Source of the DNA: Zerene cesonia
Taxonomy: Eukaryota > Arthropoda > Insecta > Lepidoptera > Pieridae
Reading direction: 5' to 3'
DNA length: 64,000 nt
Assembly (NCBI RefSeq): GCF_012273895.1
Contig: NC_052124.1
Coordinates: 1,922,001-1,986,000, forward strand
Shown here: piece by piece, positions 20,892-32,375 of the stretch
How the letters are laid out: the number at the start of each line of letters is the position of its first letter
How positions within the stretch are numbered: position 1 is the first letter of the stretch
Position numbers and translations under genes: made by a program
Notes under the pieces: model-generated
The model's database searches: none
Seen by the model: only the letters and a program-made list of their open reading frames with translations
Told to the model about the DNA's origin: nothing

Positions 20892-21020
20892 CTAGCTGTA
20901 GCCTGCAGTTTCATTCGCATAGTAAGTACTATATGATCTAATCAAAACGATGACCTATAACTATACCAAATTTCATGAAAATCCGATCAGTTGTTTTTGC
21001 GTGAAAGAGTAACAAACATC
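20892..21020 (-). mobile_element. Helitron-like element related to HEL-a
   Basis: Reversed: CTAGCTGTAGCCTGCAGTTT at the 3' end, then ACCAAATTTCATGAAAATCC and GCGTGAAAGAGTAACAAACA. The body differs enough to be a sister family. Confidence 0.6.
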
Positions 21021-21585
21021 CAACGATCTATTAAAACTTTAATACATGAATTTTACGGTACGTGGAGATAATAATGTATTAGTATAAAGCCAGCTATAGC
21101 ATTAATGAATATAGAAAGACAGAATAATTTAAAGAAAAATCGAGAAATGTCATCTCAACTACCGTTATTAAATTATTTATTATTAAATTGAGCACTTTAT
21201 TAATTTTAAAGATATTGAAATTGTTAAAATGATAAACACAGCATAGATACTTAAATATTGCCTGCATAGTATTTCTGGTAGAGTGGACAGTCGTCCAGAA
21301 TATGTCATACCTTCCCTCTATAATTACTTCGAACGCACGAAAGGCTAAATTTTGCGTAAATTTCCTCAGAAATTGTGGCGCGCTGGTGGACGGTCATTTG
21401 TTGAGTTTATTCATCACTAGCTTTGCGTCGTGGCTTCGCTCACTATCTTTAATATGGAATAAATATTAACGTAGTTTTTGGTTACCGGCTAGCGCGTTGT
21501 CTCTCAGTCACTATGACATAAAAAAACAATAAATATTATGGTACATAAAGAAAAATGATCTTATAATTATCACTCTGTATATCTT
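21021..21585. other. Unassigned sequence
   Basis: 21420-21455 has a worn Helitron-like phrase (TTTGCGTCGTGGCTTCGCTC). No other signal. Confidence 0.35.
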
Positions 21586-21790
21586 GACCGCCTCCTTGGT
21601 ACAGTGGTTAACGAATGAGCGTAGAACCGAGGGGTCCTGGGTTCGATTCCCGGTGGGGACGCACAAAAAAAATGTCTCGGTCTGGCAGGACACAGAAGGC
21701 TGATCACCTACATGTCCCTAAAGAAAATCGATCAGTGAAACGGATGAACATCATCTGCCCCATACCCCACTAGGGGACACGGGACTTCAC
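21586..21790 (+). mobile_element. SINE-2, full length
   Basis: The best reference copy in the window. A box TGGTACAGTGG at 21597, B box GGTTCGATTCC at 21640-21650, then CACAAAAAAAATGTCTCGGT, GATCACCTACATGTCC, ATCGATCAGTGAAAC and the end GGGACACGGGACTTCAC. The promoter boxes show descent from a tRNA gene. A minus-strand 60-residue frame here is a shadow. Confidence 0.9.
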
Positions 21791-21925
21791 ATATATCGTG
21801 ACTGCTATGCTGCTTGTCTCCGTCCTGTCTCTTCTCTGTGTGTTATATTTCTCTGTGTATAATTGTTTTTATATTGTGATTGTCGTGTATTTTCTGTGTG
21901 TGTATGATCTCTTACTAAACGACTA

Positions 21926-21955
21926 ATCTATCTATCTATCTATCTATCTATCTAT
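21926..21955. repeat. (TCTA)n microsatellite
   Basis: About seven perfect units, 135 bp downstream of the SINE-2 end. Confidence 0.95.
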
Positions 21956-22526
21956 AAAACAAAGAAACCAATAAAAACATAAACACTTACCACACAGCCC
22001 GTCACCGTTTCGGCCATTTATTATACTCTTTTATACATGTAATACAATTAAATTTAAATCCAATTAAACTCCCAATTGATCTGAGAGGGGTAAACAAAGA
22101 TTGTGGTACGGGGGGCGGGGGGTAGCTGTAAGAATAAATGTTCTGTATAAACACGCTAGCAAAATGTTCGTGAGGATTCTTAACACCCTGTGAATGATAT
22201 TTATATGGAGCTGTTGATACGTTTTAATGTAAGGTTTTTTAAGTTTCTATTGTTTCAATTGAACAGCGGACATGTACCTGTTATATCGAGTGACTAAACG
22301 ACTACACAAACAGATTGTTGCGTGTATGGATTCTAAACACTCTAAAGTTATAACTATTTACTATTTAGCCAATTTAATTGGTGGATATAATATATGTTTG
22401 AGGATTTTAACACCCGATTGCTTAGAGTCGATAACTATGATAACGTATTACATAAAGATTAATAGTGAAAACAACAGCATGAATAAAAGCTATCAATTAC
22501 TCGATACTTTAAAAAGATGTTACACT
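21956..22526. other. Unassigned sequence with a G-run
   Basis: 22110-22124 reads GGGGGGCGGGGGG, with GGGG 20 bases upstream, unusual in this AT-rich setting. The 86-residue frame 22272-22532 (+) is unlike known proteins. Confidence 0.4.
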
Positions 22527-22542
22527 AAGTAAAATTAGAGTT

Positions 22543-22699
22543 GGTCGCGGACGTGTTTTAACCGGCTCCCGTGGCCCCTTCACTCAAGTGGCAAGACGGA
22601 ACACAGTGGGGTTTTGGTCGGTAAGAATCCGACATAACCCACGGCTCCATCCCCGGGGGCCGTGGGTATCTATGCAAGATTTCCCCACTATAAAAAAAA
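22543..22699 (+). mobile_element. RP-5, complete 157-bp poly(A) retroposon
   Basis: Bounded by a perfect 16-bp duplication, AAGTAAAATTAGAGTT, at 22527-22542 and 22700-22715. It starts GGTCGCGGACGTG and ends in about 10 A. Inside, CCCACGGC and GCCGTGGG (22638-22666) form an 8-bp stem. No standard A or B box was seen, so it may be a SINE from another RNA or a short LINE derivative. A second, reversed copy is at 45246. Confidence 0.88.
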
Positions 22700-22990
22700 A
22701 AGTAAAATTAGAGTTATATTCCAGATTTTAACAGCTCTATATAATTACCGAACGTAGTCGTTCCCGCGAAACGCGTAGTATCGCATTATATCATTTATAA
22801 ACAAAATGTGTTAAAATAAATCGCGACGTTGGCAGCCGCAGATACGGGGATTTAATGTACATACATACACACACACGTACAGTATTGTACAATTCGCGTG
22901 TATGTTTGTTGACGTATAGCATTATACTGATACATACACGCGTGATTATTTTGTATTGTGTTTAACTTACAGCTGTAGTTACTGTACTAT

Positions 22991-23270
22991 GTGGGAGTCG
23001 AGCACGCTTCGGCACGAATTCGGCCAGATCATACCGGGGAAGTACCATACAGAGGAACGGCGTGAAAAATTAGCATGCTACTGTGTTTCGTACAGTGATT
23101 AGGGGTGCCAGAGGCCTGTTTCCTTTTCCTTATCTTTCCCCATCCATTCCCTTCCTCCCTAAAAAGCAGGTAGCGCATTATAGACACTACTGCGAATGTC
23201 CATGGGCGGTGGTGATCCCTTACCATCAGGCGAACCACCAGCTCAATTGCCGACTATGACATAAAAAAAC
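22991..23270 (+). mobile_element. RP-4 retroposon, near full length
   Basis: Starts GTGGGAGTCGAGCACGCTTC, the same start as the copy ending at 31709, and ends GACTATGACATAAAAAAA. A shared 5' end argues for a defined SINE-like unit rather than random LINE truncation. Confidence 0.85.
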
Positions 23271-23448
23271 GTATTTAAAATACATAAAAAAAGGTTGTTT
23301 CGCCAACGTGGATCTAAGTATAAGGGAAACATCTAGTATGGTCACGATAATTCCCACAAAATTTGACTAATTTAGTCCAATTTAATAAGAATAATAATAA
23401 TAAACACATTTATATATAATTTAAATATATAAGTCATATATGTAATAA

Positions 23449-23645
23449 TCACACTAATATTATAAATGTGAAAGTTTGTTTGTTTGGATGTTTGTCCGTC
23501 GACCGTCAATCATGTTGAAAGTACTAAACGGATTTTGATGAAATTTTAATACTGGGTGACTTGCGTGATAGGATTTTTTTTCCCGATTAACATCGATTAA
23601 ATTACTTCGAATTTAACGAGTGCGAAGTAACGGGCAATAGCTTGT
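23449..23645 (+). mobile_element. HEL-b, Helitron-like element
   Basis: Starts TCACACTAATATTATAAATG, carries TACTAAACGGATTTTGATGA and TTGCGTGATAGG, and ends near GCGAAGTAACGGGCAATAGC. The terminal CTAG is worn. Confidence 0.7.
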
Positions 23646-24189
23646 AGTTAAATATAAAAGTAAAAGTGTAGAAGATAACTTTATATCAGCTATACAACTA
23701 TTAAAGTCTATTTAATTGTCTCAAATGCGACCACGAAGCGTGCACTTTTTGATTTTCAATAATTTTTAAACTATTACATAAATTTCTTAACGATTCTACA
23801 CAGTAACAATATTATTCCAAAACATCACAATTTTTGTGTAGGTTAAAAAAATATTCATTTCGCAAATATCCAAAGGCATACATAACAATAGTATGTCGCA
23901 CGTACGAACGAAATATTCGACAATTTCAACCCTTAAAACCCTACCCCACGCGAAGTGGTGATTTATCAAAGTATTTCTCACCTAATAAATAATGCGTGTT
24001 TCTCGTATTATATATTTATACGTTGATAGCTGTAAGTCTTCTTATGTTTGAGGATATTGGATGGTGTAGTGGTTCATTGGTTATATTCAGTGACTCTTCT
24101 CTTCTCTTCTCTTCTATATATAGGTATAGCTCCTGGTATAAGAAGAGAGGAGATTAAAAAGTAACACTAAAGCATACATAGCCCATCGG
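23646..24189. other. Unassigned sequence with a (TCTTC)n microsatellite
   Basis: 24095-24115 is (TCTTC)n. The 61-residue minus frame at 23796 is unlike known proteins. Confidence 0.4.
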
Positions 24190-24445
24190 ATTAGCAAGTT
24201 TGAAGTGGTGCTGGGCGAAGCGAATAACCCATAGATCCGATGGCCAGTTGGTATAGAAAGGTCGAATGGCGACCATATACGTCAGGACGTCGCGTCGTCG
24301 ACGACGTCAGACGTCGGATGGCCTTTGACAAGATGGACGGCCTGATAAAAGTGGCAGGGAGCTGCTGGACTCAGGCTGGTGATCGGTTGTTTTGGAAATC
24401 TTTGGGGCCTATGTCCAATAATGTACGTCCTAAAGGACTGAAACG
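24190..24445 (+). pseudogene. RTE-like LINE, C-terminal end of the reverse transcriptase ORF
   Basis: Across two frames one can read TRWT, then LIKVAGSCWTQAGDRLFWKS and AYVQ followed by a stop. The order T-R-W-(T)-D-L, V-A-G, W-x-Q-A, D-R, W-x-S-L-G, A-Y-V-Q is familiar from the C-terminus of lepidopteran RTE-type LINEs. Frameshifts near 24335 and 24405 and a (CGTCGA)-like patch at 24290-24310 break it. No catalytic domain remains. The 81-residue frame here is the decayed form, not a host gene. Confidence 0.65.
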
Positions 24446-24529
24446 AGGACGCTGCCCCAGCTGCGCCTGGTTTGACCCGGAATAACAAAACTAAGTAAAA
24501 TATAGCATACTCATAATATTACCATTTAT

Positions 24530-24655
24530 TTATTCTTCATTGTACGATGTGGCTCCAAAAAAAGAAGGAAGGGAAACTCTTAGCACACAAAAAAATTGTA
24601 CAAATGACGGCCTTATGGCACAAAGCCATCTCTGCCAGGCAACCTTCAGGCAAAC
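24530..24655 (-). mobile_element. RP-7 fragment (LINE 3' end)
   Basis: The plus strand has TTTATTCTTCATTGTACGA, then AAATGACGGCCTTATGGCAC and CTGCCAGGCAACC. It lies just after the RTE-like remnant but in the opposite orientation, so the two are separate insertions. Confidence 0.65.
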
Positions 24656-24801
24656 AAACCATCATCATAATACAGCTAGGTCACCATTGGTATTGGTTTT
24701 AAAATCGAAATCAACAGTCTATTGCAATTAACTGCTGAGAAATTGGTGGAGGAAGTTCACAAACAACAATTTGAGCATGACCTTCAGTATAAAGGACATT
24801 T

Positions 24802-24948
24802 TAGTCTCCCCGTGACCACGCTCGCTGTAAAGTGTTTGAAACGTTGGGTTAAATATATAATTAATAAATCACTTATAAAATTTGTTAAAAAGTCTGTTCA
24901 TTTTTAAATGTATCAGATTCTCGTTAAACCAAATACAAGAAAATACTA
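24802..24948 (+). mobile_element. RP-6, long form
   Basis: TCTCCCCGTGACCACGCTCG to the long tail CAAATACAAGAAAATACTA. Confidence 0.75.
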
Positions 24949-25021
24949 ACTCTAATAAATGAAACTACAAATGAAACTAAATTAAAACAAAACATTACGT
25001 TAAAAGTTCAGTTGCATTATA

Positions 25022-25130
25022 TCTATGCTAATAATATAAAGCTGGTTGTGTTTGTTTGAATGAGCTAAACTCAGGACCTACCGGACTAATTTCACAAATC
25101 TTTTCACTATTAGATATATATCGGTATGTT
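25022..25130 (+). mobile_element. HEL-c, 3'-worn
   Basis: TCTATGCTAATAATATAAAG followed by GTTTGTTTGAATGAGCTAAA and CTATTAGATA. No recognisable CTAG end. Confidence 0.6.
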
Positions 25131-25324
25131 GTGAGATATGTAAGTAGCATGGAAAAAGCCACTTGCAAGTTAATTATTTCGTTCCGTTTGACTGTATATT
25201 TAAACATATTAATATAAATAATAACAATATTTAACTTCTCACTACTAAAAAACAACTGTTTTTATTATATCTCTTTCTTTAATGATAACTTTTTAACAAA
25301 CATCTAAGAAACTATGAAAAATGA

Positions 25325-25385
25325 AAACATACTGTATTTGGCGGCCTTATCACTTAGTGGCGATCTCCTCCAGGCAACTGGAATA
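25325..25385 (-). mobile_element. RP-7 fragment
   Basis: GGCGGCCTTATCACTTAGTG then CTCCTCCAGGCAAC on the plus strand. Confidence 0.65.
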
Positions 25386-25954
25386 TTCTTTAGAATTAAA
25401 CACATTCCATTCGAATAGCTAAGAAATACAAAGTGACGTGCACATGCAAAACTCTCCCTAAATCCTATTGACTATATTATATCAAGTCTAAGATTTATTG
25501 TAAAAATGACGTCCCACCACTATTTCGCATGCACCTTTAGGGGAAACGGCTAAGCTAACTTGATCCCTCTTTACGAACTGTGTCTTAGCAGTCACGGTTC
25601 AACTAACATAGGACGATTTTATCCACTACGCGGATACACCAAATATCCTTGATCTCTCATTGCTAAAGCGTTGTACGCAGGTTGAGGTCTACATATAACG
25701 GTGTGTCGGTAAAGTAGTCATAAATCATAATATTCAAATATTTTGTTCCGAGTGCTCCTGAAGGTACGTTATTGAAATTTTGTGACAAACGGACGGGTGT
25801 ATTAGATTTTTTGCAATATATCAGTATTGGGGTATTACTCAGTGGTTAGACCCTGGCTCGGAGATTTGGAATGTGGCAATTTATTATGATTTGAATATAT
25901 CAAAAGCAATATTATTAAGAAGACACATTTTTTGTTTTTGTGAATATGTTTTTT
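25386..25954. other. Unassigned sequence
   Basis: Contains GTATTACTCAGTGGTTAGAC at 25841-25860, which resembles a tRNA A-box region without a matching B box. No gene recognised. Confidence 0.35.
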
Positions 25955-26041
25955 GACCGATTTGTAAAATTCTTTCACCATTAGAAAGCGTGTTCACTGG
26001 GGCACTTAGGTACCACAGGCGAAGCGGGGGCGAATAACTAG
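25955..26041 (+). mobile_element. HEL-d, 5'-truncated
   Basis: GACCGATTTGTAAAATTCTT, then CACCATTAGAAAGC and the end GGGGGCGAATAACTAG, as at 55415 and 61235. Confidence 0.68.
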
Positions 26042-26204
26042 TCAGCTGAAAGAACTTTTTATACGCAGTAATATGAAAAGGAAGTTAATATTACAATGTT
26101 CGTTAATAAATTATTTACTTAATGCTTATGTAAAATACAGCATTCAATATATTTTATTATACCACAATAATTACAAAATACAAAGTAAGTATTAGACACA
26201 AAAT

Positions 26205-26262
26205 TTTATAGAAAGCGGTCTTATCGCTAACGGCGTTCTCTGCCAGGCAACCTTCAGGTACA
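26205..26262 (-). mobile_element. RP-7 fragment
   Basis: GCGGTCTTATCGCTAACGGC then CTGCCAGGCAACCTTCAGG. Confidence 0.62.
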
Positions 26263-26761
26263 GGACATATAATATATTACCTATGATAACATAGATTGAA
26301 GACTCAATATAGTCCCTTAAGAGGTCTCTTATCCTCAAATTCTTGCAATGGGAACACAGATAAAGCGTTAATTGCGTATTATTAATTAAAAGGTTTGTTT
26401 CGGGTAAGGAAGACACTGCACTAAAGAGTAAACCATTTTTCCCCCAAACTCATAACCAATTGTCTTGTCTGCGTGTCTTTATAAAACTTCTCCAAACTAC
26501 TTTATAATTGATTCCCAATGTACAGAAACATATTTTATTTGTCCGTCCTTCATTAAATCATTTATTATATTTTATTTTATTTTATTGGTTTCCAAACAAC
26601 TTATACACTAATATAAGAGCAGCAGTAATAATGTACATCAAATATTGTTCTATGTATAAATCTATTCTATGGATACACAAATTACTATAACTACGACAAC
26701 ATTAAAATATATTGAAATTTGCATTCTATCAATTGACGCAACCGATCATGCATTGTATACG
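26263..26761. other. Unassigned AT-rich sequence
   Basis: No repeat or coding signal recognised; the 60-residue frame at 26508 is AT-driven. Confidence 0.4.
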
Positions 26762-27017
26762 TCATCATCATCAGCCCATATATGTTCCCACTGCTGGGAC
26801 ACAGGCCTCCTATGTGGGTTTAGGCCATGATACATCACGCTGGCCAAGTGGTTGGCAGATGTCACACGTTGTCGAACTTTTGATTATTGGACATGCCGGT
26901 TTACTCACGATGTTTTCCTTCACCGTGAGCAGTGTTGATGTTATCCACATGTGCAGATATATTGAAAAATCAATATATTTCCTGTATGCTCGCCCCGGTC
27001 TCGAACCCCGACTTATC
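26762..27017 (-). mobile_element. SINE-1, nearly complete
   Basis: Reversed: (ATC)n tail, CAGCCCATATATGTTCCCAC, then TTTTCCTTCACCGTGAGCAG and the B-box complement GGTCTCGAACC. Only the A-box end of the head is lost. The 109-residue plus frame is a shadow. Confidence 0.85.
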
Positions 27018-27366
27018 GATAATCGTCTATGTATAAGGTAAGAATATAAAATTCCACCAGGTTCTAGAAAGATCCATGAAAATTGATAAAACCTGATGAA
27101 TGTACCTAATTAATCAACCCTCGTTAGCTTTGAAATCAGCGAATTCTCTCCAAACAATCAGAATAAACACGAAACCCAAAGCGATCACTGAAAACATCGA
27201 AAATCTCTAAAACACGTTCGCCTTGTAGATCGGAAGGCAAACAGGGATTTGGGGATCATATTGTTTGAGAGCGGTAATATGCTGCTTGATATTTTGTGGG
27301 TCGTTTATTAAGAACTATTATAGCTAATTTATTAAGAACTGTTATTATAACTCGGGTTATTAAGGA

Positions 27367-27500
27367 CTAGCGGTCTTTCCTGCTTCACCTGTAGTGATTT
27401 TACAATCCATTACTACCTTTCTTGAGCGTTAATAAAGACGTTAAAAAAATTACCCGAATTGGTCTACCCGTTCTTTAGATTTACGGTTAGCAACACGTTT
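27367..27500 (-). mobile_element. Worn HEL-c-like element
   Basis: CTAGCGGTCTTTCCTGCTTC, then CACCTGTAGTGATTTTACAA. The body is only loosely alike. Confidence 0.5.
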
Positions 27501-29344
27501 AGCGATTAATCATATATGGGAGTCTGTGGATGAGGTCGAATTTCTGCTAATCAAAATGAATATTTCGATCCTAGCATCAAATTTGACCACTAATTAATTA
27601 TTTTCTCTTAATTCCAAGCTATCAGTAGCGGCATTTTATCACCACCGCTAGAAGACGCCCCAACCACTGCTTTCTTTGTTCGAAGCCTTGGCCCAATATT
27701 TGTACTAATTATACACTTGATTTAACACTTACACCGAATTTGCGTTTGTCTTTCTTACGATTCACTTCGTTTGTTATTGTGTTTATAAGTCATATTTATA
27801 AAGGGCCAGTTAATCGCCCCGGATACGCCTGGATTCTATAATTTTTGAGTCCCACACTGTATATAATCAATCGTGATAGCTTCAACTGTTGCCGCTATAA
27901 CAGGAAAATATAATAATAAATCAGGTTAAATTACGGTTAGCACGGTCATAAATAGGATGGGTGATAATTTTTTTCATACTTGCCCTTTGGCTTATTAATT
28001 GTACGGAATCTAAGTGTAGCAAATCCGACCCGCACTTGACCGGTTTTTTCACCTTGATATTACAATTTATTGTCCTTATCTAAGCTTACACGAATCTAAC
28101 AATCTAAATATCATTAAAAGCCGTTTAGCCGTTATCGAGTTGTAATTTGTTTTACTAACCCGACTAATATTTCTGAAGGATAAATAAGTGAAAATATCTG
28201 TATGTTAATTTTTTATATCTGTTATATAATAAGAATATTAATATATTGAAGCAACTATGACCCTTTTATCATAAGAATATACGTAAAAGACGTTTTCAAT
28301 CCAACAAATAAAATCACAACAAAACTAGTGATGTTCGAACAACACAATCGATGCTTGATGCATAATGTAGTGTTGGCGTAACCGAGATGAGGGGAATCAC
28401 GGCAAGATTAAACATTTCAAGCGGGCACTATTAATCAGATCGCCGATTGCACTCTCTAAACAATGCTAGTGATGTGCGGGTATCGATAGAATTGTTGAAT
28501 TGGATTCTATAAAAATAAAATTGTTGTTACTAAGTATAATTAAATGGAATAACAATAATTTTCAATGTATAACAAGTGGGCATGGGTCAACGATATAAAT
28601 GCAAGATAAAAAAAATAATGTTTTTATTGTAGTTGCATATACGATCTGTATACACACGTAGATATACTAAAATTGTGTAATGAAATCTCTATAGTTAAAA
28701 AAAACACGTTTTGATAATAGGAAATGAGTGAAAAGTGGGTCAAAATCTGAGAGACTTTAGGAGTCAGTTACATACTAACATACAGGTGAAACTAATAAAA
28801 GCGAGTTAAAAACAGTATTTCTGAGTGATTTTTTAAAGTCAAATTAAACTGAAGGCACATAACAGTGTGCTTAAATTTAATTTTGAATACATAACAGTTT
28901 TTTTATTGTAAGTTTCCAAAAATAGTAGCAGTAAAAATGATAACTAACAACTCGTATATACTCTAAAAACATCGATATGTGATCCCATCCCTAGCCAAAA
29001 CCAAAGGGTTCGAGAGAGCCGCCTGGTTAGTGTGAACTAAATGAATCATTAATAATGCAAAGTTAACGCTACCGTCGACCGCAAAACATCGATGTCGATA
29101 GTTTCCGTATCCTCACTATAATATGCAATTGGTACTTATGTATGTTTGTACATGTTTTTTTAAATAATAAACGAAATTAAATGTAATGTGATATGATGAT
29201 ACAGATATATACACATAAAAATAATGGAATTATAATTACGAAATATCCTTTTTTACCTCTATTTTTTCATAATATATACAAATTCTTATAAAAAGTATCA
29301 TAAAAGATACAAATATATAATGGATACAAATTTCACAACTTCTT
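27501..29344. other. Longest stretch without recognised repeats
   Basis: About 1.85 kb with no match to any family in the window and no convincing frame. ATCGAT occurs at 28347, 28482 (as TATCGATA), 28971 and 29088. TAGTGATGT occurs at 28326 and 28467. If the window has a regulatory core, this is a good place to look, but no function is shown. Confidence 0.4.
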
Positions 29345-29520
29345 TTCATGACATAGTTAGCAACGGAACGGTTCGCCTGATGGTAAACGATCACCACCGC
29401 CCATGAGCATATGCAGGGTCTCTGCGTTGTCCTTAAAGGATAAAGGATTAAGAAAGGATTCACGATGGAAATACAGGACTGGGAGGGGTAAGGAAAGGGA
29501 TACAGGTCTGTAGTATTGTA
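29345..29520 (-). mobile_element. RP-4 retroposon, 5'-truncated
   Basis: TCATGACATAGTTAGCAACG, then GGTTCGCCTGATGGTAAACG and AAAGGATTCACGATGG. A minus frame at 29236-29463 is a shadow. Confidence 0.75.
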
Positions 29521-29528
29521 AGTTGAAA

Positions 29529-29666
29529 TCTATTCTAATAATATAAAGCTGAAGAGTTTGTTTGTTTGTTTGAACGCACTTATCTCAGGAACAGCTGGTC
29601 CGATTTGAAAAATTCTTTCAGTGTTAGATAGCTCATTTATCGAGGAAGGCCATAGCGGACCGCTAG
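29529..29666 (+). mobile_element. HEL-c, intact-ended
   Basis: TCTATTCTAATAATATAAAG to GCGGACCGCTAG, between A and T. Internal CAGTGTTAGATAGC and GAGGAAGGC are the family marks. Confidence 0.8.
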
Positions 29667-30334
29667 TATTTAATAATGCTACAATTTTGTATATGAGTTA
29701 AATAAATTCACATCAAATTTAATATAACCACAACAAACATTCAATTTGGACATCGAAGTTTTTTGATTGACAGACATGCAAACAAAAGAAACACCCCAAA
29801 TCATTCGAAATAACACGAGGCCCAATATAATAATGTATTCATGTCAATCTTATAAATATCTTGACTGAGATGACCCTCCGCCATTTTGTATGGGGATGCG
29901 GGGGCGATACGGGGACGACATGGTTACGACACGATTGTAAATATCGGACATTCCTTTGACATTGTATTTATTACAAATCCGAGCATGGCGAATGAATTTA
30001 TTAGGAAGTGGTATTTCAATAAATAATACTTTTCTTTAATGTTGTTACGTGAAATGTAACATTATGTGTATATGTTTATATGAGTTGTGTTTATAATGCT
30101 ATTGTTATATTAACTATACTTAATATTTTACAATTTTATATGTATTTGTTTGTTGCTCTAATGTGTGGAAAAAGCTCATTACGTTTGAACGATATTCAAA
30201 TTGATAAATGATTGTTTTGGCATTATTTGTAAGATACATATATCTTACTAAGAATTTATCACTAAATATGTATATATACAACACACAATTTAATTTTTAG
30301 TGCAAGCATTAAAATGAGAAATTTTAATAGAAAA
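29667..30334. other. Unassigned AT-rich sequence
   Basis: No repeat or coding signal recognised. Confidence 0.4.
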
Positions 30335-30412
30335 ACTACGTAGACAAGCTACGTTATGCAAAAAGACGCGGGTTCGAATCTTGCCTTGTGATAATATTTT
30401 TTATTGCTATTC
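30335..30412 (+). mobile_element. SINE-3 fragment
   Basis: AAAAAGACGCGGGTTCGAATC then TTGCCTTGTGATAATATTTT and a CTATTC motif. The tail hairpin is absent. Confidence 0.65.
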
Positions 30413-31026
30413 TTAAATAAATAACCCACAATTGCCATTAATTGACTCATCTTCAAAATAAATCATAACATAACCTTACATTGCTACCAAAGACATTTTA
30501 AAGACTCGGTCAATAAACATACCGTCGCATGCCCCACTAAGGGACGGACTCCACGGACCCCACTTGTCATTAACAGATGACAATCGTCTGATGGGCCCGG
30601 TTGGGACAAGATTCGATAATTCAAGCTTTTGTCGTCACTAATATTGTTTCGTGACATGCGTTTTCTAACCTACACAACTCTGTTTATTTCTAGCAATAGT
30701 AAATAAAACAACACAAATAAGTACTTATATAGGAAAGGTGTCCCCCCATAAGTCTTTTTCACAAACAATAAAAACGACGATTCGATTCACATACAACGTG
30801 TCAAAAACGGAAATTTCCTCCACTACAGTCTACATGGAGGGTCGATGAGGGATGGGGTCAATAAGTCAGGTCGTATTAACGTCTGTGAATAATGTAAAGG
30901 GAAATCGTACTCCCAATCATCACTTTGCTCGATTTCACAGGAATGAAAGGAAAATGGAACGTTGGAATGTCCATGTAAAATAGGCACTAGCCCGGGACAA
31001 GCCCCGGCCAAAATGAAAAAATATTT
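30413..31026. other. Unassigned sequence
   Basis: GC-richer patches at 30520-30615 and 30960-31010. The 68-residue minus frame at 30823 is not recognised. Confidence 0.4.
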
Positions 31027-31200
31027 CACACTAATATGAAAGTTTGTTTGCTAGAAATTACTGAACGGATTTTGATGAAATTTGTAATACGTCTGTTTAT
31101 GTCTGTAGGGTATGAACTGACTTGGGTGATAGTTTAGTTTTTGTACCGATACAATGGTCCCTTGGGATAACATATAATACTTAGATCTCAAAGTACGGAA
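31027..31200 (+). mobile_element. HEL-b, Helitron-like element
   Basis: TTCACACTAATATGAAAGTT, then AACGGATTTTGATGAAATTT, GACTTGGGTGATAG and CCCTTGGGATAACA. The 3' hairpin is not found. Confidence 0.65.
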
Positions 31201-31368
31201 AATTTTAATGATTTTTTCTAATAGATGGAGTAATTCAAAAGGTTTATATATAATAACATCTATTAAATTACTCCGATTTGTGTCTAGAGATAGTTTAGAG
31301 GCTAGAGAGAGAGAAATAGGCTATTTTTTACCGCAGTGAAAAATTTCATTCTCATGGGTTTTTTTTTC

Positions 31369-31709
31369 TTTTTTTTTTTTTTTTTTTTTTTTTTATGTCA
31401 TAGCGGGCAGCTGAGCTGGTGGTTCGCCTGATGGTAAGCGATCACCACCGCTCATAAACATTCGCAAAGGTAGTACCTCTGTGAATGCGCTGCCCGCTTT
31501 TATGGGGTAAGGGAAAAGGAAAGGATGAACGACTGGAAAGAAGGAATGGACTAGGACGGGTGAGGAAAAGGAAACGGGCCTCCGGCTCCCCCACTCACCG
31601 TACGAAACACAGTGGCATGCCACTATTTCACGCCGGTTTTCTGTGGGGGTGTGGTACTTCCCCGGTGCGAGCTGGCCCAATTCGTGCCGAAGCGTGCTCG
31701 ACTCCCACA
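31369..31709 (-). mobile_element. RP-4 retroposon, full length with 26-base poly(A)
   Basis: The plus strand opens with T26 and reads ATGTCATAGCGGGCAGCTGA to the reversed start GAAGCGTGCTCGACTCCCAC. The long uninterrupted A-tail suggests the youngest RP-4 copy here. No target duplication was found by eye. Frames of 83 and 110 residues on the two strands are shadows. Confidence 0.88.
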
Positions 31710-32375
31710 ATTTCTTTAAACACACACATGCTATAGTAAAGCTAGTATAGCATGTGTTACTGTGTAAACGCAGGTCTCTAGTTGGAAAACTACCTGAAAT
31801 TGTGTTGTAACCTTATGATAAATGAAGATCAGCTTTAGTGAAGTTATTTAATTACCCCGTATACAGTTGCACACACAGACTCTACGACGCAACGCCGAAA
31901 AGGTTGTGTAAAATACAAACTAATAAACGAATAATGTAAAAAAAAACACAATGTACCTACGATGTTAATATAAAAATACACAAATGAAAAATTTATCAAT
32001 ATTAAAGACTGTTTAATAGTGCTACGGAAGATGGTGAAGCGCAGTGCTACGACGCAGCTACGACGCTACAATATTTCGGTCCTGCATTCTAAAAGCGAAC
32101 TTTATCATCGAATTGATTGAAGGTCTCGTCATATAATGTCATTCGTAGTTGTATACAAAATTATGTTTATGATACATTTAAATACATTTTAATAGTGTAT
32201 TTTTTGTTATAGGACAACTATTTATTGATGTTTATATTGTTTCATTTGTCTTAGAATTATTCGCGTATAAGAGAGGAGTCGACAAGAAACTCAGTAATTA
32301 CTATTTTAAAATGATATAAATATATCATAACTTGAATATCATAATAAAGATGACAAAGAACTGTTATGTGGTATA
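31710..32375. other. Unassigned sequence
   Basis: CTACGACGC recurs at 31881, 32047 and 32059, too few to call a satellite. No gene recognised. Confidence 0.4.

Noticed and set aside
24240..24485. Host gene encoding an 81-residue protein
   Set aside because: Shifting frames shows the C-terminal order of an RTE-type LINE with frameshifts, so it is a transposon relic.
31393..31736. Two frames of 83 and 110 residues on opposite strands
   Set aside because: Both lie in a full-length RP-4 retroposon and similar peptides recur at its other copies.
31881..32070. Satellite based on CTACGACGC
   Set aside because: Only three scattered occurrences with no constant period.
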